This document shows, in pieces, positions 11,181 through 22,899 of a stretch of 64,000 nucleotides of DNA. Made by a program: the position numbers and the translations under genes. Under the pieces are notes generated by a model. That model was given only the letters and a program-made list of their open reading frames with translations, did no database searches and was not told the origin of the DNA. How positions within the stretch are numbered: position 1 is the first letter of the stretch; the number at the start of each line of letters is the position of its first letter. The stretch is from Odontocerum albicorne. Lineage: Eukaryota > Arthropoda > Insecta > Trichoptera > Odontoceridae. The stretch lies in assembly GCA_949825065.1 (NCBI GenBank), contig OX463848.1, forward strand, positions 31,249,502 to 31,313,501, read 5' to 3'.

Positions 11181-11640
11181 GGTTGAAATTCGGACTCAAG
11201 TCTAAGTTTTTGAAATGTCAATGACCTCGGTTTGGTAGATTTATCAAAAAATGTATAAAATATATTCCTTTTGAATCATAAAAATGGTATACAGAAGGAC
11301 AAAAAATAATTTTTATATCCAATATATTGTATTACTCAATAGAACATCTAAATAAAATGAAAACTATAAATATTTGGGCTGTAAGGAAATTACAAATGGG
11401 AGATTTACGGATAAAACTACAATACACAATGTATCGAAAAGAAAAAAAAATCGTTGGAAAAAATATTGGGAAAACGTACGAAATTGAATGACGGAAGCGG
11501 ATAAACATTGCTTTGCAGAAAAATAGAAACTCGAGGCTTGACAGTCTCGTTCCGACACTAAGCTTATAGGCAAAATATTTATCCCTGTGTAATTTCCATT
11601 TAAAAAAAACGTAGATTTGCCCTGATTCAACAATACTTTT
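11181..11640. other. unassigned DNA
   Basis: An 89-codon minus-strand frame (11364-11633) shows no domain and overlaps A-rich DNA. No repeat was recognised. Confidence 0.45.
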
Positions 11641-12057
11641 ACTTTGATGATGGCGAGATTATAGAAGTATTGTATTCATCTATACAGATGACTGCAGGCT
11701 ATAGAAGTATTGTATTTATTTATACAAAAAACTGTAGCCTATAGAAGTATTGTATTTATTTATACAAATAACTGTGGGCTACAGAAGTATTGTATTTATT
11801 TATACAAATAACTGTAGCCTATAGAAGTATTGTATTTATTTATACAAATAATTGTGGGCTACAGAAGTATTGTATTTATTTATACAAATAACTGTAGTCT
11901 ATAGAAATATTGTATTTATTTATTTATAACTGTAGGCTGTAGAAGTATTTTATTTATTTAAACATAAAACTGTTGACTGTACATGCATTGTATTTATTTA
12001 CACACATAACTTTATAAATAAAAAATAATACTTCTATAATCTCACCATAGTCAAAGA
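11641..12057. mobile_element. inverted-repeat element with internal 40-bp minisatellite
   Basis: The left end 'GATGGCGAGATTATAGAAG' and the right end, read inward as 'CTATGGTGAGATTATAGAAG', form imperfect inverted repeats of about 30 bp. Between them lie about nine copies of a 40-bp unit containing 'GAAGTATTGTATTTATTTA' and ending 'ACTGTAGCCTATA'. The unit begins with the inner edge of the terminal repeat, so the array probably grew from that edge. No target duplication is evident. Confidence 0.65.
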
Positions 12058-12059
12058 TA

Positions 12060-12139
12060 CACGAGGGATATCAAACGGCGTGTAACAATAGGAAATCAGC
12101 AATGGGGCATTAAAATATAAGTACTCAAACAGGACAGTA
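12060..12139 (+). mobile_element. RTE-like scrap, plus strand
   Basis: 'GGGATATCAAACGGCGTGTA' followed by 'ATGGGGCATTAAAATA' and 'CTCAAACAGGACAGTA' corresponds to the ...GALK..YSNRTVS region of the RTE-like tail, and matches 49095-49185. It abuts a minus-strand fragment of the same family. Confidence 0.55.
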
Positions 12140-12680
12140 ATATCATTAATTTGTTCCAACCATACTATACTTTGTGTTCTTCTACTACGCTCCACCACTC
12201 ACATGTGTATTTTATATTTGTTTTTTCATTCATTCGTTCCACATGCCTAAACCATATCTGCGTGTTCTTCTTTATTGTACTAAACACATTAATCTTAAAC
12301 TCACACTCATCCCTAATAACTCCATTCCGTATTCTTCTAAATGTTTGCTTTTCTATAGCTATTCGGCTCATTTCTGTCTTTTTCTCATCCATATTTCTCT
12401 TCCATACATTAAAATTGCCATAAAAATACTGTTGTGAACTCTCATCTTAGCAAATTTTGATACTGTCCGGTTTGAGTGTATATATTTAAGTCTCTCACTG
12501 ACTTTGTTTCCAATCGTTACACGTCCTTCAATTTCCCTAGTAATTCTACCATTATCTGTCAAAATTCTACTCAAATTTCAGAATTCCTCCAATCTTTCAT
12601 TGTTCATCCATAAATCACATTTACTTTTCCTTTCACACTTTTCTATCAACATGAATTTTTCTACTTTCTGAAATATTGTC
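12140..12680 (-). mobile_element. RTE-like 3' fragment, minus strand
   Basis: Two overlapping minus-strand frames, offset by a frameshift near 12370-12390, encode GNKVSERLKYIHSNRTVSKF and ILMYGREIW, then RIRNGVIRDECEFKINVFST and WFRHVERMNEK. This is the standard order of the RTE-like reverse transcriptase tail. It lacks the final LDQVNDILK and 3' end present in other copies and sits back to back with the plus-strand scrap at 12060. Confidence 0.7.
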
Positions 12681-12884
12681 GCTCTTTACAAATTTATTAG
12701 TAGTGGGCGTCAAAGGATATTTTTGCTGTATTCGTAGTTTTCTGTGAAAGTACTGACGACTTGCTGGGCTGTTAAAACTCGAGGCTTTAAGCTACTTTAA
12801 AAGTATATTTGCTGCGGTGCAACTCATTTTCCTAGTAGTCTTTCGTTGCTAGTATTCATGCTAGTAGTTCTCCGTTGTTAGTAT

Positions 12885-13045
12885 TCTTTTCACACTCAAT
12901 TGTGCCAACGTCGGAGGAGGAGTCCTTTTGGACAGTTCTGTTGTGGGATTGAACTGAACTCCCAGAATAGCATGGATGGTTGTGGGGTCGAACTGAACTG
13001 AACTGAACTCCTATAATAGAGTGGATGGCTGTGAGATCGAACCGA
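12885..13045 (-). repeat. unclassified dispersed repeat C, copy 1
   Basis: 'CTTTTCACACTCAATTGTG' plus 'GGAGGAGTCCTTTTGGACAG' is the reverse complement of sequence shared by 27243-27385 and 36999-37190. A short GAACT-rich tandem (GAACTGAACTGAACTGAACT at about 12992-13012) is specific to this copy. No coding capacity was seen. Confidence 0.5.
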
Positions 13046-13784
13046 GGTGAACTGATCTTTTAAAATAAATATTAAGATATTAAATACACAGACAAAAATT
13101 GTTTAAATCGTAATGTGCAACTCAACCACTGGGCAATTGTAACATCGAAGAAGATACTTAGCACGCAGATTGTTATTTGTTATGGTTACAGGCGCCCATT
13201 TTCAGTCCGGCCCTGTATCATCCCCTATTGTTGCTCTCCTCTCCCAGGCCCGCCCCCGGAGATATTTATCGCCCGAGGAAGATATTCAGTTTACGCTCTT
13301 ACGTGTCCCGAATAGGAATTTCACATTTTATCCCGCAGACAAATGAGCAAAAAATTTAAACAAACAAATGTTTTCCTTGTGTTATCAGAGGGAATGGATT
13401 GATAAATGTGTTGGGTGTAGGAGAATTTGTGGCTCGATGCCCCTTACTCTCTAGCCCCACGTGCCCCCTATTCGGAGCGGCTCTAAAGTATTTTTTGGAA
13501 TGAAACAAATGGACCGGATCGCAATGAAATTATTTTCGAAACAAAGGGGAAGATAAATTTAAAGATAAAGAATTCATGCAAAAGTGTGTGATAAAGCTTT
13601 GTCATTTGTACAATATATTATTGCAATATATATTTACTGCTTACTAAAGATTACAAAGGAAAACCTGTCGATACCTGTCTCTTCGATCAGGTGTTGACTC
13701 TTTTGCATACATTCAAACCTTACCTCATTTTACACATCTTCAATTGCGGTTCACTCGGTGCGAGTGTGGGAAAAAATCCATGAG
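13046..13784. other. unassigned, with GC-richer patches
   Basis: C-rich stretches near 13185-13270 and 13435-13480 stand out from the AT-rich background. Frames at 13115-13315 and 13177-13359 cover the first patch in different phases and show no domain. Confidence 0.4.
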
Positions 13785-14080
13785 TTATCAGATGTGCACC
13801 ATCATGTTTCATAGAATACGAAACGAAGTGATTAGGAATGAACGTGAAATTGAGGTTGATGTATTAAGTAAGATGAAAAATAGCACTCAAGATTTTTTGG
13901 ATTCGTGGAACGAATGATTTACAAATACTAACGAAACAAATATGCAATGCAAGGCGTGGGAGAAGAAAATTATAGAAAATATGGTTGGATCAAGTGGATG
14001 ATATTTCGAAAGAATGAAATATAAACGTAAGAGTAGTCGTAGTAGTTGAACGAGAAAGTGTGTGGATGTGGAAGAGATGA
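13785..14080 (+). mobile_element. RTE-like 3' fragment
   Basis: Plus-strand coding traces include RIRNEVIRNE...DVLSKM, followed by a decayed R..RKLWKIWLDQVDDISKE region and the CV...VEEMK tail. The 3' terminal sequence is missing, replaced by a short tandem repeat. Confidence 0.6.
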
Positions 14081-14082
14081 AA

Positions 14083-14264
14083 GTTGTTTAAATGGGTCTA
14101 TTGTTGAGTTAAAGAATATTTTAAATGAGTCTATGTTATTACATTAGTTAAAGGATAGTTTAAATAAAATGATAGTAGTTTTAACGAGTCTATGTTATTA
14201 CATTAGTTAAAGTATAGTTTAAATGGGTATATGTTATTACATGAGTTAAAAGATAGTTTAAATG
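14083..14264. repeat. short tandem repeat, about four copies
   Basis: A unit containing 'TCTATGTTATTACATTAG' and 'TTAAAG.ATAGTTTAAAT' recurs about four times with changes. It directly follows the RTE-like fragment. Confidence 0.55.
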
Positions 14265-14458
14265 CACGCACACTGATTTTACATTATGTGTAACCTAACG
14301 ATTGACAAATTGTATGAATAATGAATGAAGGCACGATTATTACAAGAAAACGATTTTCAAAGGATCATTTTTACGTAGAATATAATTTTCTATGTTGTTT
14401 AAGTTATTATTGAGTTATAAACGAGGGTTCCTCTAATTTGTTACATCTATGGGGACTG

Positions 14459-15415
<957 letters not shown>

Positions 15416-15619
15416 ATTTAAATATAAATGTAATTTCAGGATATACGTATATATGTATATACTATGTTGCTATCAAATATAAATGTAATTTCAGGATATA
15501 CGTATACTATATATGTATATCAAATATAAATGTAATTTCAGGATATACGTATACTATATATGTATATCAAATATAAATGTAATTTCAGGATATACGTATA
15601 TATGTATATACTATGTTGC
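15416..15619. repeat. four-copy tandem repeat, units 55-47-47-55 bp
   Basis: All units share 'AAATATAAATGTAATTTCAG' and 'GATATACGTATA'. The outer two carry an extra 'CTATGTTGCTATC' ending and the inner two carry 'CTATATATGTATATC'. The symmetric order suggests duplication by unequal exchange. Confidence 0.85.
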
Positions 15620-16025
15620 TATCAATGAACCTATTTTTATTTACTTATTCAAACAAGTGATTTCAAGTGACTTAAATAAGGGTCTGAGTCTGTTGTCTGT
15701 CATTTATTTTTACGATATACGGTCGATTTCAACCATTAAATAAAAGTACAGAAGGTACGAGAAATTTGAGTAGACCTAGAAAAATGCAGAACGATCAACT
15801 AACCAATTTTTGAGGGAAGAATAAATACGAGGGTACGCATGATGAGGTATATATAGGTGGCATAAGCGAAATATGTATCCCACGATATATATAAGTGAAG
15901 ATCTGTCGTCTTTACTTAACCCATTTGTGGTATGGTTAAATGGTGATAATGACGAGTTTCCATCCAGGACGATCGACATTCAAATATATTTTAATTTCTA
16001 TAATTTTAGTCCCTTCATCCTAAAT
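15620..16025. other. unassigned DNA
   Basis: A 67-codon minus-strand frame (15776-15979) has no recognised domain. Confidence 0.45.
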
Positions 16026-16085
16026 ATCTAGCCTAATGGTGCAAAGATCAATAAACCAGTGGTTACGAGTTCGAATCCTTATGAA
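16026..16085 (+). mobile_element. tRNA-like SINE head
   Basis: 'TAGCCTAATGGTGCAA' resembles an RNA polymerase III A box and 'CGAGTTCGAATCCTTA' a B box at tRNA-like spacing. There is no cloverleaf good enough for a functional tRNA, so I read it as a SINE 5' end. Confidence 0.45.
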
Positions 16086-17159
16086 TCGTTTGGCTTTCAA
16101 GTATGTTACATTATCCATCAGCAAACGTTATTTTAATCATTTACAGCATCTCAAAACTGTGATTTTTTTATCTCACATCTAATGTTTTTACTCAAAATAT
16201 ACTTTTTTTTAATAGATCTTTTTATTGTGATATATTTTCTTATCCTATAATTTACTTTGGAATTCAGGCCATTTAATTTTTTTTGGATTAGTCACCAGTC
16301 CGATAGTATTTAAAAAAAAAAACTTCACAATAATTCCTTTTTTTGAACCATCAAAGAATCAGGTAATTTTTATTTATTTTTTTACACAGTCACCTTTCTC
16401 CACCCTCCAAAGCTTGAACAAGGTGGCTATTTAATATTCCTTAAACGAAAGTAACTCTCATTTGAGAACCCAAACACCGTCAAAAGTCCAATAAATATTT
16501 TTTATCGATGTCCGTATCATTATACTTAAACTTTATTATTTGAGAACAAATTACATTCTCAGTCAATTCTTAATCGAATCAATCGATATCGTTTTTATTC
16601 CATCGTATCATAACGATTTTCATTAAATTTGAAAGCTTTAGTGTATGGATGGAAGGCCGCATTGAAAATTTGAAAATATGGACCCAAAAACCTGTTTGTA
16701 CATACAGAAATTGCTAACAGGAAAAATAGTGAAGCCCTTGTTGATTGACAAACTTTAGTTTAATGTACCGGATAATTATTTACGCCATCATGAAAGAATA
16801 TTGCTTTCGGCACCGGATTCCCGAACTGAGCTATTAAGAGCGTCACCATTCTCACACGGAATTACCTCGTTGAACGAATTTTCCGATATTGATATCTCAG
16901 TGGATAAATTGAGGATTGAGCTCCTTAGTAAACTCTGTAGGCATAACTGAGCAATTTCACAGGGGAGCATGGGAAATCACTGTTACTATTGTCATTATTT
17001 TTTTTTATATATATTTTTGTATAATGCATTTTGAGTGATTTGATTGGGCAAAAAAACTGTATAAAATGTAAAAAGTATGCTAAAAGAATCCAATCAGCAT
17101 TTTACCTGTTATTAACTTAATCGAGAACATTTTGCATTGCATGACCTTTAATGGTATTT
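16086..17159. other. unassigned AT-rich DNA
   Basis: Poly-A and poly-T tracts are frequent. A 60-codon minus-strand frame at 16788-16970 has no recognised domain. No repeat family was assigned. Confidence 0.45.
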
Positions 17160-17670
17160 TTTATTTAGTATTTATTATTTATTTATTTATTTATTACACA
17201 TGACAAGAAATATACATCATTTGCGAAAAAACAACAGATAATTTAATTTGGATATACATTATTTTAATAGATCTGGGTTTGTCGCCTTTCATTTATCGAT
17301 CCCCAGTAAACTAGGCTTTTGCCTGTATCTCACTGGGGATATTGAGCATGAAAAAATAAATCGATACTTCTTTCTGATTTTTGATTACACAAAAACAAAA
17401 CCCCGTTGCACGTTCTCATCAACCTGACAAATGGTGACACTCAATTACAACTGGAAATATCATGCGGAATCAAACTTTTCATACATCATCACTCCAGATA
17501 GACTAAAAATATTCACCCTATAATATACTGCATACAATCATAAGAATAAAAATAAAAACAAAAGCAAAACCAAAAATGAATCCAAAATGAAATAAAAAAA
17601 TAAAGCCAAAAATGTTCATCCCATAATATACCGCACACAATCATAAGAATAAAAACAAAAATATACAGAA
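17160..17670 (-). mobile_element. LINE 3' fragment (CR1/Jockey-like), minus strand
   Basis: It begins with the complement of a TAAA-type tail ('TTATTTATTTATTTATTA') and 'CACATGACAAG', then 'AGTAAACTAGGCTTTTGCCT' and 'GTTGCACGTTCTCATCAACC'. All match the reverse complement of the copy at 45860-46255. About 107 bp starting 'TTCA.CC.ATAATATAC' are tandemly duplicated at 17513 and 17620. Only the 3' untranslated part remains. Confidence 0.65.
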
Positions 17671-17769
17671 ACACAAATACAAAACAACAAAAATTAAAAC
17701 AACAAGAAGAAACCCACATTCGGTATTGGGTCAGTGTTTTAATTTAACTTAATTGATATCTTTATATAA

Positions 17770-18482
17770 ATGAAATTGAGAATATTGCTGTTAGATCGGG
17801 ATATAACTGGTATAAAGGACTCTAGATAAAAATTGAGAATATTGTTGTTGGATTGGGATATAACTGGTATAAAGAAGGACTCTAGATAAAAATAGAGAAT
17901 GTTGTTGTTGGATTGGGATATAACTGGTATAAAGGACTCTAGATAAAAATGGAGAATATTGTTGTTGGATCGGGATATAACTGGTATAAATGACTCTAGA
18001 TAAAAACTGAGAATATTGTTGTTGGATTGGGATATAACTGGTATAAAGAAGGACTCTAGATAAAAATTAAGAATATTGTTGTTGCATTGGGATATAACTG
18101 GTATAAAGAAGGACTCTAGATAAAAATAGAGAATGTTGTTGTTGGATTGGGATATAACTGGTATAAAGGACTCTAGATAAAAATGGAGAATATTGTTGTT
18201 GGATCGGGATATAACTGGTATAAATGACTCTAGATAAAAACTGAGAATATTGTTGTTGGATTGGGATATAACTGGTATAAAGAAGGACTCTAGATAAAAA
18301 TTAAGAATATTGTTGTTGCATTGGGATATAACTGGTATAAAGAAGGACTCTAGATAAAAATAGAGAATATTGTTATTGGATTGGGATATCACTGGTATAA
18401 AGAAGGACTCTAGATAAAAATTGAGAATATTGTTGTTGGATTGGGATATAACTGGTATAAAGAAGGACTCTAGATAAAAATC
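17770..18482. repeat. 57/60-bp minisatellite with higher-order repeat
   Basis: Twelve units contain 'GAGAATATTGTTGTTGGATT' and 'GGGATATAACTGGTATAAA'. Units are 60 bp ('AAAGAAGGACTC') or 57 bp ('AAAGGACTC' or 'AAATGACTC'). Four distinguishable units form a 234-bp block that occurs twice in a row, 17887-18120 and 18121-18354, with no difference that I can see. Because lengths differ by three bases, a 269-codon minus-strand frame (17739-18548, unit FYLESFFIPVISQSNNNIL) stays open. I treat it as a by-product of the repeat. Confidence 0.9.
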
Positions 18483-18529
18483 TATCCAACAATCTATCTC
18501 TTTGAAACCAGAAATAATAAGAATAAATA

Positions 18530-18910
18530 ATATGGAGGTGTATTTCATGTGTCGTTTGCGGACGGGCCACTTCGTGGTGGTTATTCACCTTTACTTAATA
18601 GGTATTGTGGAGAATCCCAACTGCGAGTGTGGTCTGGATGATGAAACGATATATTTTCCGATTGCCCTTTACGAGACTGATTTGATTTCCTAAAAAACCA
18701 TATATTTACTGCGAACCAATGAATGTTGCGTTTCTTACTTCTTCGAATAATTTTTCCATTTATAGATCGATTGTTAAATTTTTGAAGTTTAATCAGTTGA
18801 AACATTAAATTATCTAGAAATGTATTTGAAAAAATTAGTTTTATTATATTGACTCATATAATTGCAAGTGACTTTAATTTGGTGAAACAAATCATCCTAG
18901 ATTAGGCGGA
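18530..18910 (+). mobile_element. non-LTR 3' end with RNase H-type C-terminal motif, copy 2
   Basis: The plus strand reads MCRLRTGHFVVVIHLYLIG and then NPNCECGLDDET, the zinc-binding tail of an R1/I/Loa-type LINE. The 3' untranslated part has 'CCAATGAATGTTGCGTTTCT', 'GATCGATTGTTA.ATTTTTG' and 'TTTTATTATATTGACTC'. It is shared with copy 1 but uninterrupted here. The 5' truncation point lies just after the minisatellite. Confidence 0.7.
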
Positions 18911-19156
18911 TTGCGTACTTTTTTTTTTAAATAAAAAAATTGAACAAATTTGATGAAAATTTAAATAAACGAACGAGGCTTCAAATAAACGTACATACAC
19001 GATGAAGATTCCAGCTCCCAGTTAACTTGTTTACGGATTAACAGAGAAAACCTGGTTTCACTATTTTATCGATTTTTTTGAAAAATCTAACAAGATAAAT
19101 AAATTTTGTACTTGCTAAATATTTACGTATGCTACCATATATACTATACAAGTATA

Positions 19157-19375
19157 AGGCGACCTCCGTGGATTAGTTGGTAAGATGCTTGTCTCCCAAT
19201 TTGGAGGTTGCAGGTTCGGTTCTTGTTGGAACCCAAATAAAAAAAAATCTGTCAGTTTTTCATTCAAGGCCTCTTTAACATCTTTCAGGTTGGTTAAACC
19301 TGGCAATAAGCCCGCTAGGCTGTACTGTATACGAAACGGAAGTGTAATACATTACAATATAAGACTGAAAAGTGT
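19157..19375 (+). mobile_element. tRNA-derived SINE, family 1 (SINE-1)
   Basis: The head 'GCGACCTCCGTGGATTAGT' contains an A-box-like segment. 'GCAGGTTCGGTTCTTG' is a B-box-like segment at tRNA spacing. The body ends with 'GGTTGGTTAAACCTGGCAAT', 'AAGCCCGCTAGGCTGTACTG' and 'CGAAACGG'. Other copies or parts lie at 39425-39620, 47300-47500, 51885-52115 and 58095-58265. Open frames across it (19115-19306, 19185-19475) are not genes. Confidence 0.75.
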
Positions 19376-19802
19376 TGATTCGTTATTTCAAATTAACGGA
19401 CAAACCGTATGGGAAAATAAAAATCCATATTGTGTCCAAAACGTAAATGGATCCAACCTGCATAACATATTATAGAGTTGATTTACCTGTATTTTCAAAT
19501 CACGTTATTTTGGGATTTCTAAGAATAAAAGTTTTAATAATAATAAATAATATTATCTCATCACAGTTTATAAAAAACAGCTAGCTAATTAGTTTGAAAA
19601 TCTCTCAAATAGAAAGAAAATATTGATTTTAATACAATTTTTTCAAGTTTTATAAATTGACAGAAAATCGTAAAAGCGCTCTTTTCTGTAAACTTAGATA
19701 ATATCGTTTGCTGTTTGCACGACGTTATCCAAATAAATTCTAAAAAGTGTTACTTCAACACGGCAACATTTTAATTACCAGCTACTTCAGGGCCTCATTT
19801 AA
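19376..19802. other. unassigned AT-rich DNA
   Basis: I see no repeat or coding signal here. Confidence 0.45.
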
Positions 19803-20150
19803 TATACAAGTACGAGTACATACACTTACATATCATCACGCCGTGTCTCTTACGGGGTAGGCAGATAGGACATATCTCCAAAATATTCTATACAAGCACA
19901 CAAATATCACCTCCTCAACATTTATACATCTCGTCATGCACAATATTCTATTATTCATATTTCTCACTTTACCTTATTTCAAAACACGGCCTATTTGGTC
20001 CAGCCACGTTTTTCTACGTCTATCTCTTCCACGCAAGAATTTTTGACATGTATACTCTCTTAGTATTTTTTTCATTACCCGTTCTCTCCACATGTCCAAA
20101 CCATCTTAAAGCTCATTTTCGTTTATACTTAAAACACCTGTTTAAACCAT
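19803..20150 (-). mobile_element. RTE-like 3' fragment, divergent subfamily
   Basis: It opens with 'TACATATCATCACGCCGTGT' and 'ACGGGGTAGGCAGATAGG', the complement of the RTE-like 3' end. It continues through the complement of a RGRDRRRKTWLDQ region and of a MFGHVERM-like region ('CCACATGTCCAAACC'). Base differences from the other copies are numerous, so it may represent a separate subfamily. Confidence 0.6.
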
Positions 20151-20799
20151 TGGGCATTTCAAATAATTATTAACCATGTTTTTAGCTTTTATTAAAAAAA
20201 AATTATTTCATTCAAATTTTGAAAATATTTTAGTTGCATATACATACATACCACTAAACTATTTTTCTGAAAGTCTGGCACTCTGTCTTCTCTACCTACT
20301 CTAACAGGAAAACACCGTAATGGTATGTACGAGTACGAAACATTTAATAAATTCGTATCATGTTTATTGTGTAAAAAAACATAAAACAAATTCAAGAGTA
20401 TATTTTTAGAAGTAATATCAATTTATTTCTCTATATACCGTCTGGTCCAACATTCGTAAAATTCCACACATTTAGAAAAAAAGTTTTATGTTGCCAATAA
20501 AAGTGTCACTGATAAGTGACAATTGTGAACGAAAAGCTATTTAAATACATCACACATTCCCATAATATTGTAGGGAAGATATCCATCAATTTGGCAGTGT
20601 CCCCACAACTATTTTGTTGCTCGTGAAGACACCACGAAACTTGATAAACTTTAGTTTTAACTATCATTGTCAATTATATGTACGAGTATTTGAACGTTTG
20701 AAAATTGATCGATATCGTGCTAAAAGCATTTCATTAACTCTTCGAAACATATAAACTATTTCTAAACTGCTTATTTGTCTTGCGTACAATATCTGGTGT
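20151..20799. other. unassigned DNA
   Basis: Nothing recognised, apart from a short inverted motif 'TGTCACTGATAAGTGACA' near 20504-20521. Confidence 0.4.
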
Positions 20800-21370
20800 T
20801 ACAAAGTTTGATAAACACATGCCGTTTTTCTTATGAGGTAAGCACAAAGAATAGAGTGCAAGACTTTCCTTGGTTGATACACATATTTTGCCGTTTCCCC
20901 ATCCATATACTTTCTCATACAGCTCCTAAGATTTCTCTAACTTCTTACTTTTCCTTCTTCCAAAATATCATTCACTTGATCAAACCATACTTTCCTTGTC
21001 TTCCCCTAACACTGTGTGTTTGTTTTGTTAGTCTTTCTTCCTTCATTCGTTGTATGAGTACATGCCCAAACCATCTCAGAAGAGTCTTCTTAATCTTACT
21101 TAATACATCGGCATTCAGCCTTAAGTTCCCATTCATTCCTTTTCACTGCATTTCATATTCGATCATACATTGTCACTTCATGTATTCTTACATGCATTTC
21201 TACATAATGAATTCGGCTTTCCCGTCTTTTCCACGTCCATGATGCACTCCTGTCCGTCAAATACTGTTGTGGACTATCATTTATGCAGATTTTGATAATT
21301 TCCGGTTCGAGTATACACGTTTTAGTGCGCCATTGCCATGTTTCCTATCACTTCACATTATTTTTCAGAA
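20800..21370 (-). mobile_element. RTE-like 3' fragment, minus strand
   Basis: Complement signals run in order: the 3' end ('GCCGTTTTTCTTATGAGGTA'), the tail with 'CTTTCTCATACAGCTCC', the LDQVNDIL region ('TCATTCACTTGATC'), the GHVERM-type region ('CATGCCCAAACCATCTCA') and the LKHIYSNRT-type region ('TTCGAGTATACACG'). A 155-codon plus-strand frame (20775-21242) is antisense to this and is not a gene. Confidence 0.65.
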
Positions 21371-21789
21371 AGGCAATGCATGTACATAAAATAACTTATT
21401 TTGTCAATGAAATTCTATTAAAAAAATATGCTCTCATAATTATTTTAAGGTTAAATACGCCACTGTGAGATACGGTGAAGCCTTTTTTAAATTTAAGAAA
21501 CAATATCAAGCCGCATTGTGTAGGCAGGAGTCAGGTATTTTGGATAAGACCGCTGAGAAGAGACAAAGGGATTATGCACGCCTAAGAATTTATGGCATTA
21601 TTTAGAGAAGGGTTACTGGAAAAATTTCAGCAAATTCCTGTTACTTTTCATCATGGGCTTTACATCCCCTTAAGGACTCTAGCCACCTCGGGTAACGGGG
21701 AGGAACAAGGAATATAACTTAAGCCCTGCTAAACTTTGCAAAAGGACTGGGTCCCAAGCTTTGTGTTTGAATTTATACGGATGTTTTAA
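21371..21789. other. unassigned DNA
   Basis: One plus-strand stretch (about 21475-21600) reads openly in one phase (AFFKFKKQYQAALCRQES) but matches no family known to me. Confidence 0.4.
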
Positions 21790-22340
21790 GGTATAAAAAT
21801 GAATAAATCAGAATGGAAATATTAGATCAAAATATACTCGATGTAAATTGAATAAATAATTACCCATGACAAGTATAATAAAATGTTTAAGAAAAGTAGT
21901 TTTGTATATTTCGGATAAACATGCCGAAGGTATATTATTATCTTGAAAGGTTTAGCGCATTATTCGGCAAGTGTTTACCCAAATTGTTTGCTTAAGAGGT
22001 TTTTGGACAGTGGAACAAAATAAGTTGTTTTTAAGGTGCTTGATGCTACTACTTTAAATGAAAAAAATGCGACACAATTAAAAAAAACATGTGTATATGG
22101 CGTCGATGTAATAAGTGATCGCGTGTGTCAAATGTGGTTTAAAAATCCGTAATGGTGATAAGATACTCGCAGATGGTGTCCGCTCTGGAAGGCCGATTAC
22201 CACTGATGGTGAAATTAAGCCATTGATCGAGAATAATTAGCGTTCTACGACAAAATATCGAAAACCACCATCCACGAGCATTTGATGCAATTATGTGTTT
22301 AAATTTGACCTAAAATACGACATTACTTTCCATACAATCC
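21790..22340 (+). mobile_element. mariner-like 5' fragment, copy B
   Basis: Translation near 22120-22240 gives RVCQMWFKNPXXGDKILADG-like sequence, then RSGRPITTDGEIKPLIENN. This is the linker between the two DNA-binding subdomains of a mariner transposase. Stops and frameshifts break it and the catalytic half is absent. The segment aligns with copy A at 130-640 from the presumed 5' untranslated part onward. Confidence 0.6.
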
Positions 22341-22784
22341 AATAGAAGGCACAATACAAAATGATGGGGGGAGGGAGGGGGGGGGAGTACTTGTTGGTGC
22401 CACTGAAGATCACTTTGCAAGTCAGTTTGTGATAGGCATATCTTGTTGCATATAAGTCAGAGTCCAAGTACTTGTAGCTTTTCTTAGTCATCATTTTTCA
22501 CTGGGTCCCTGGTAACTGGTAATTGTTTTATGCCATGTGGCTCGGTCTGCTGGTTCGTTCTCACTTGTGTGTATGTTTGCGGGTGTATTGGCGTACTGGT
22601 ATAATATTTTTTTAAAGCTTACATAGAGCCCCATTACACATCCTCTGGTTTCATTAAAAAAAATTAAGTCCTCTTGATATGACACTATGTCCTTTCCTTT
22701 AGTTCTATCATTAGTGTTAAGAAATTAGTCAGTTTTAATCTTACATTTTTTTGTTAAATCTGTCTAACAACTTAATTTATCCAA
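22341..22784. other. unassigned, with G-rich run
   Basis: A run of G blocks lies at about 22364-22386 (GGGGGG, GGG, GGGGGGGGG separated by single A). Minus-strand frames at 22291-22494 and 22491-22685 show no domain. Confidence 0.45.
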
Positions 22785-22899
22785 AATGAGCTGGTTGGTT
22801 GGAGTAAATAAACTGTAAAGCAATAAGCTCACTAGATGTGTCATTTATAAACATGCAAATAATAAGCTCACTAGATGTGTCATATATAAACATGCAAAT
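22785..22899 (+). repeat. SINE-1 tail with 39-bp direct duplication
   Basis: 'GAGCTGGTTGGTTGGAG' and 'GCAATAAGCTCACTAG' match the SINE-1 3' body. The unit 'AATAAGCTCACTAGATGTGT' through 'ATAAACATGCAAAT' occurs twice in a row with one base difference. Confidence 0.55.

Noticed and set aside
17739..18548. A 269-codon minus-strand frame as a repeat protein gene
   Set aside because: It coincides with the 57/60-bp minisatellite, has no start context or flanking coding signal, and is most simply a by-product. I kept only the frame-preservation point as a finding.
19157..19236. Functional tRNA gene
   Set aside because: A and B boxes are present but the stems do not form a good cloverleaf, and the same head recurs with SINE bodies elsewhere.
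20775..21242. A 155-codon plus-strand frame
   Set aside because: It is antisense to an RTE-like fragment whose coding order is recognisable on the minus strand.
22364..22386. G-quadruplex regulatory element
   Set aside because: The G run could fold, but it lies in unassigned DNA without a gene nearby, and poly-G slippage explains it equally well.
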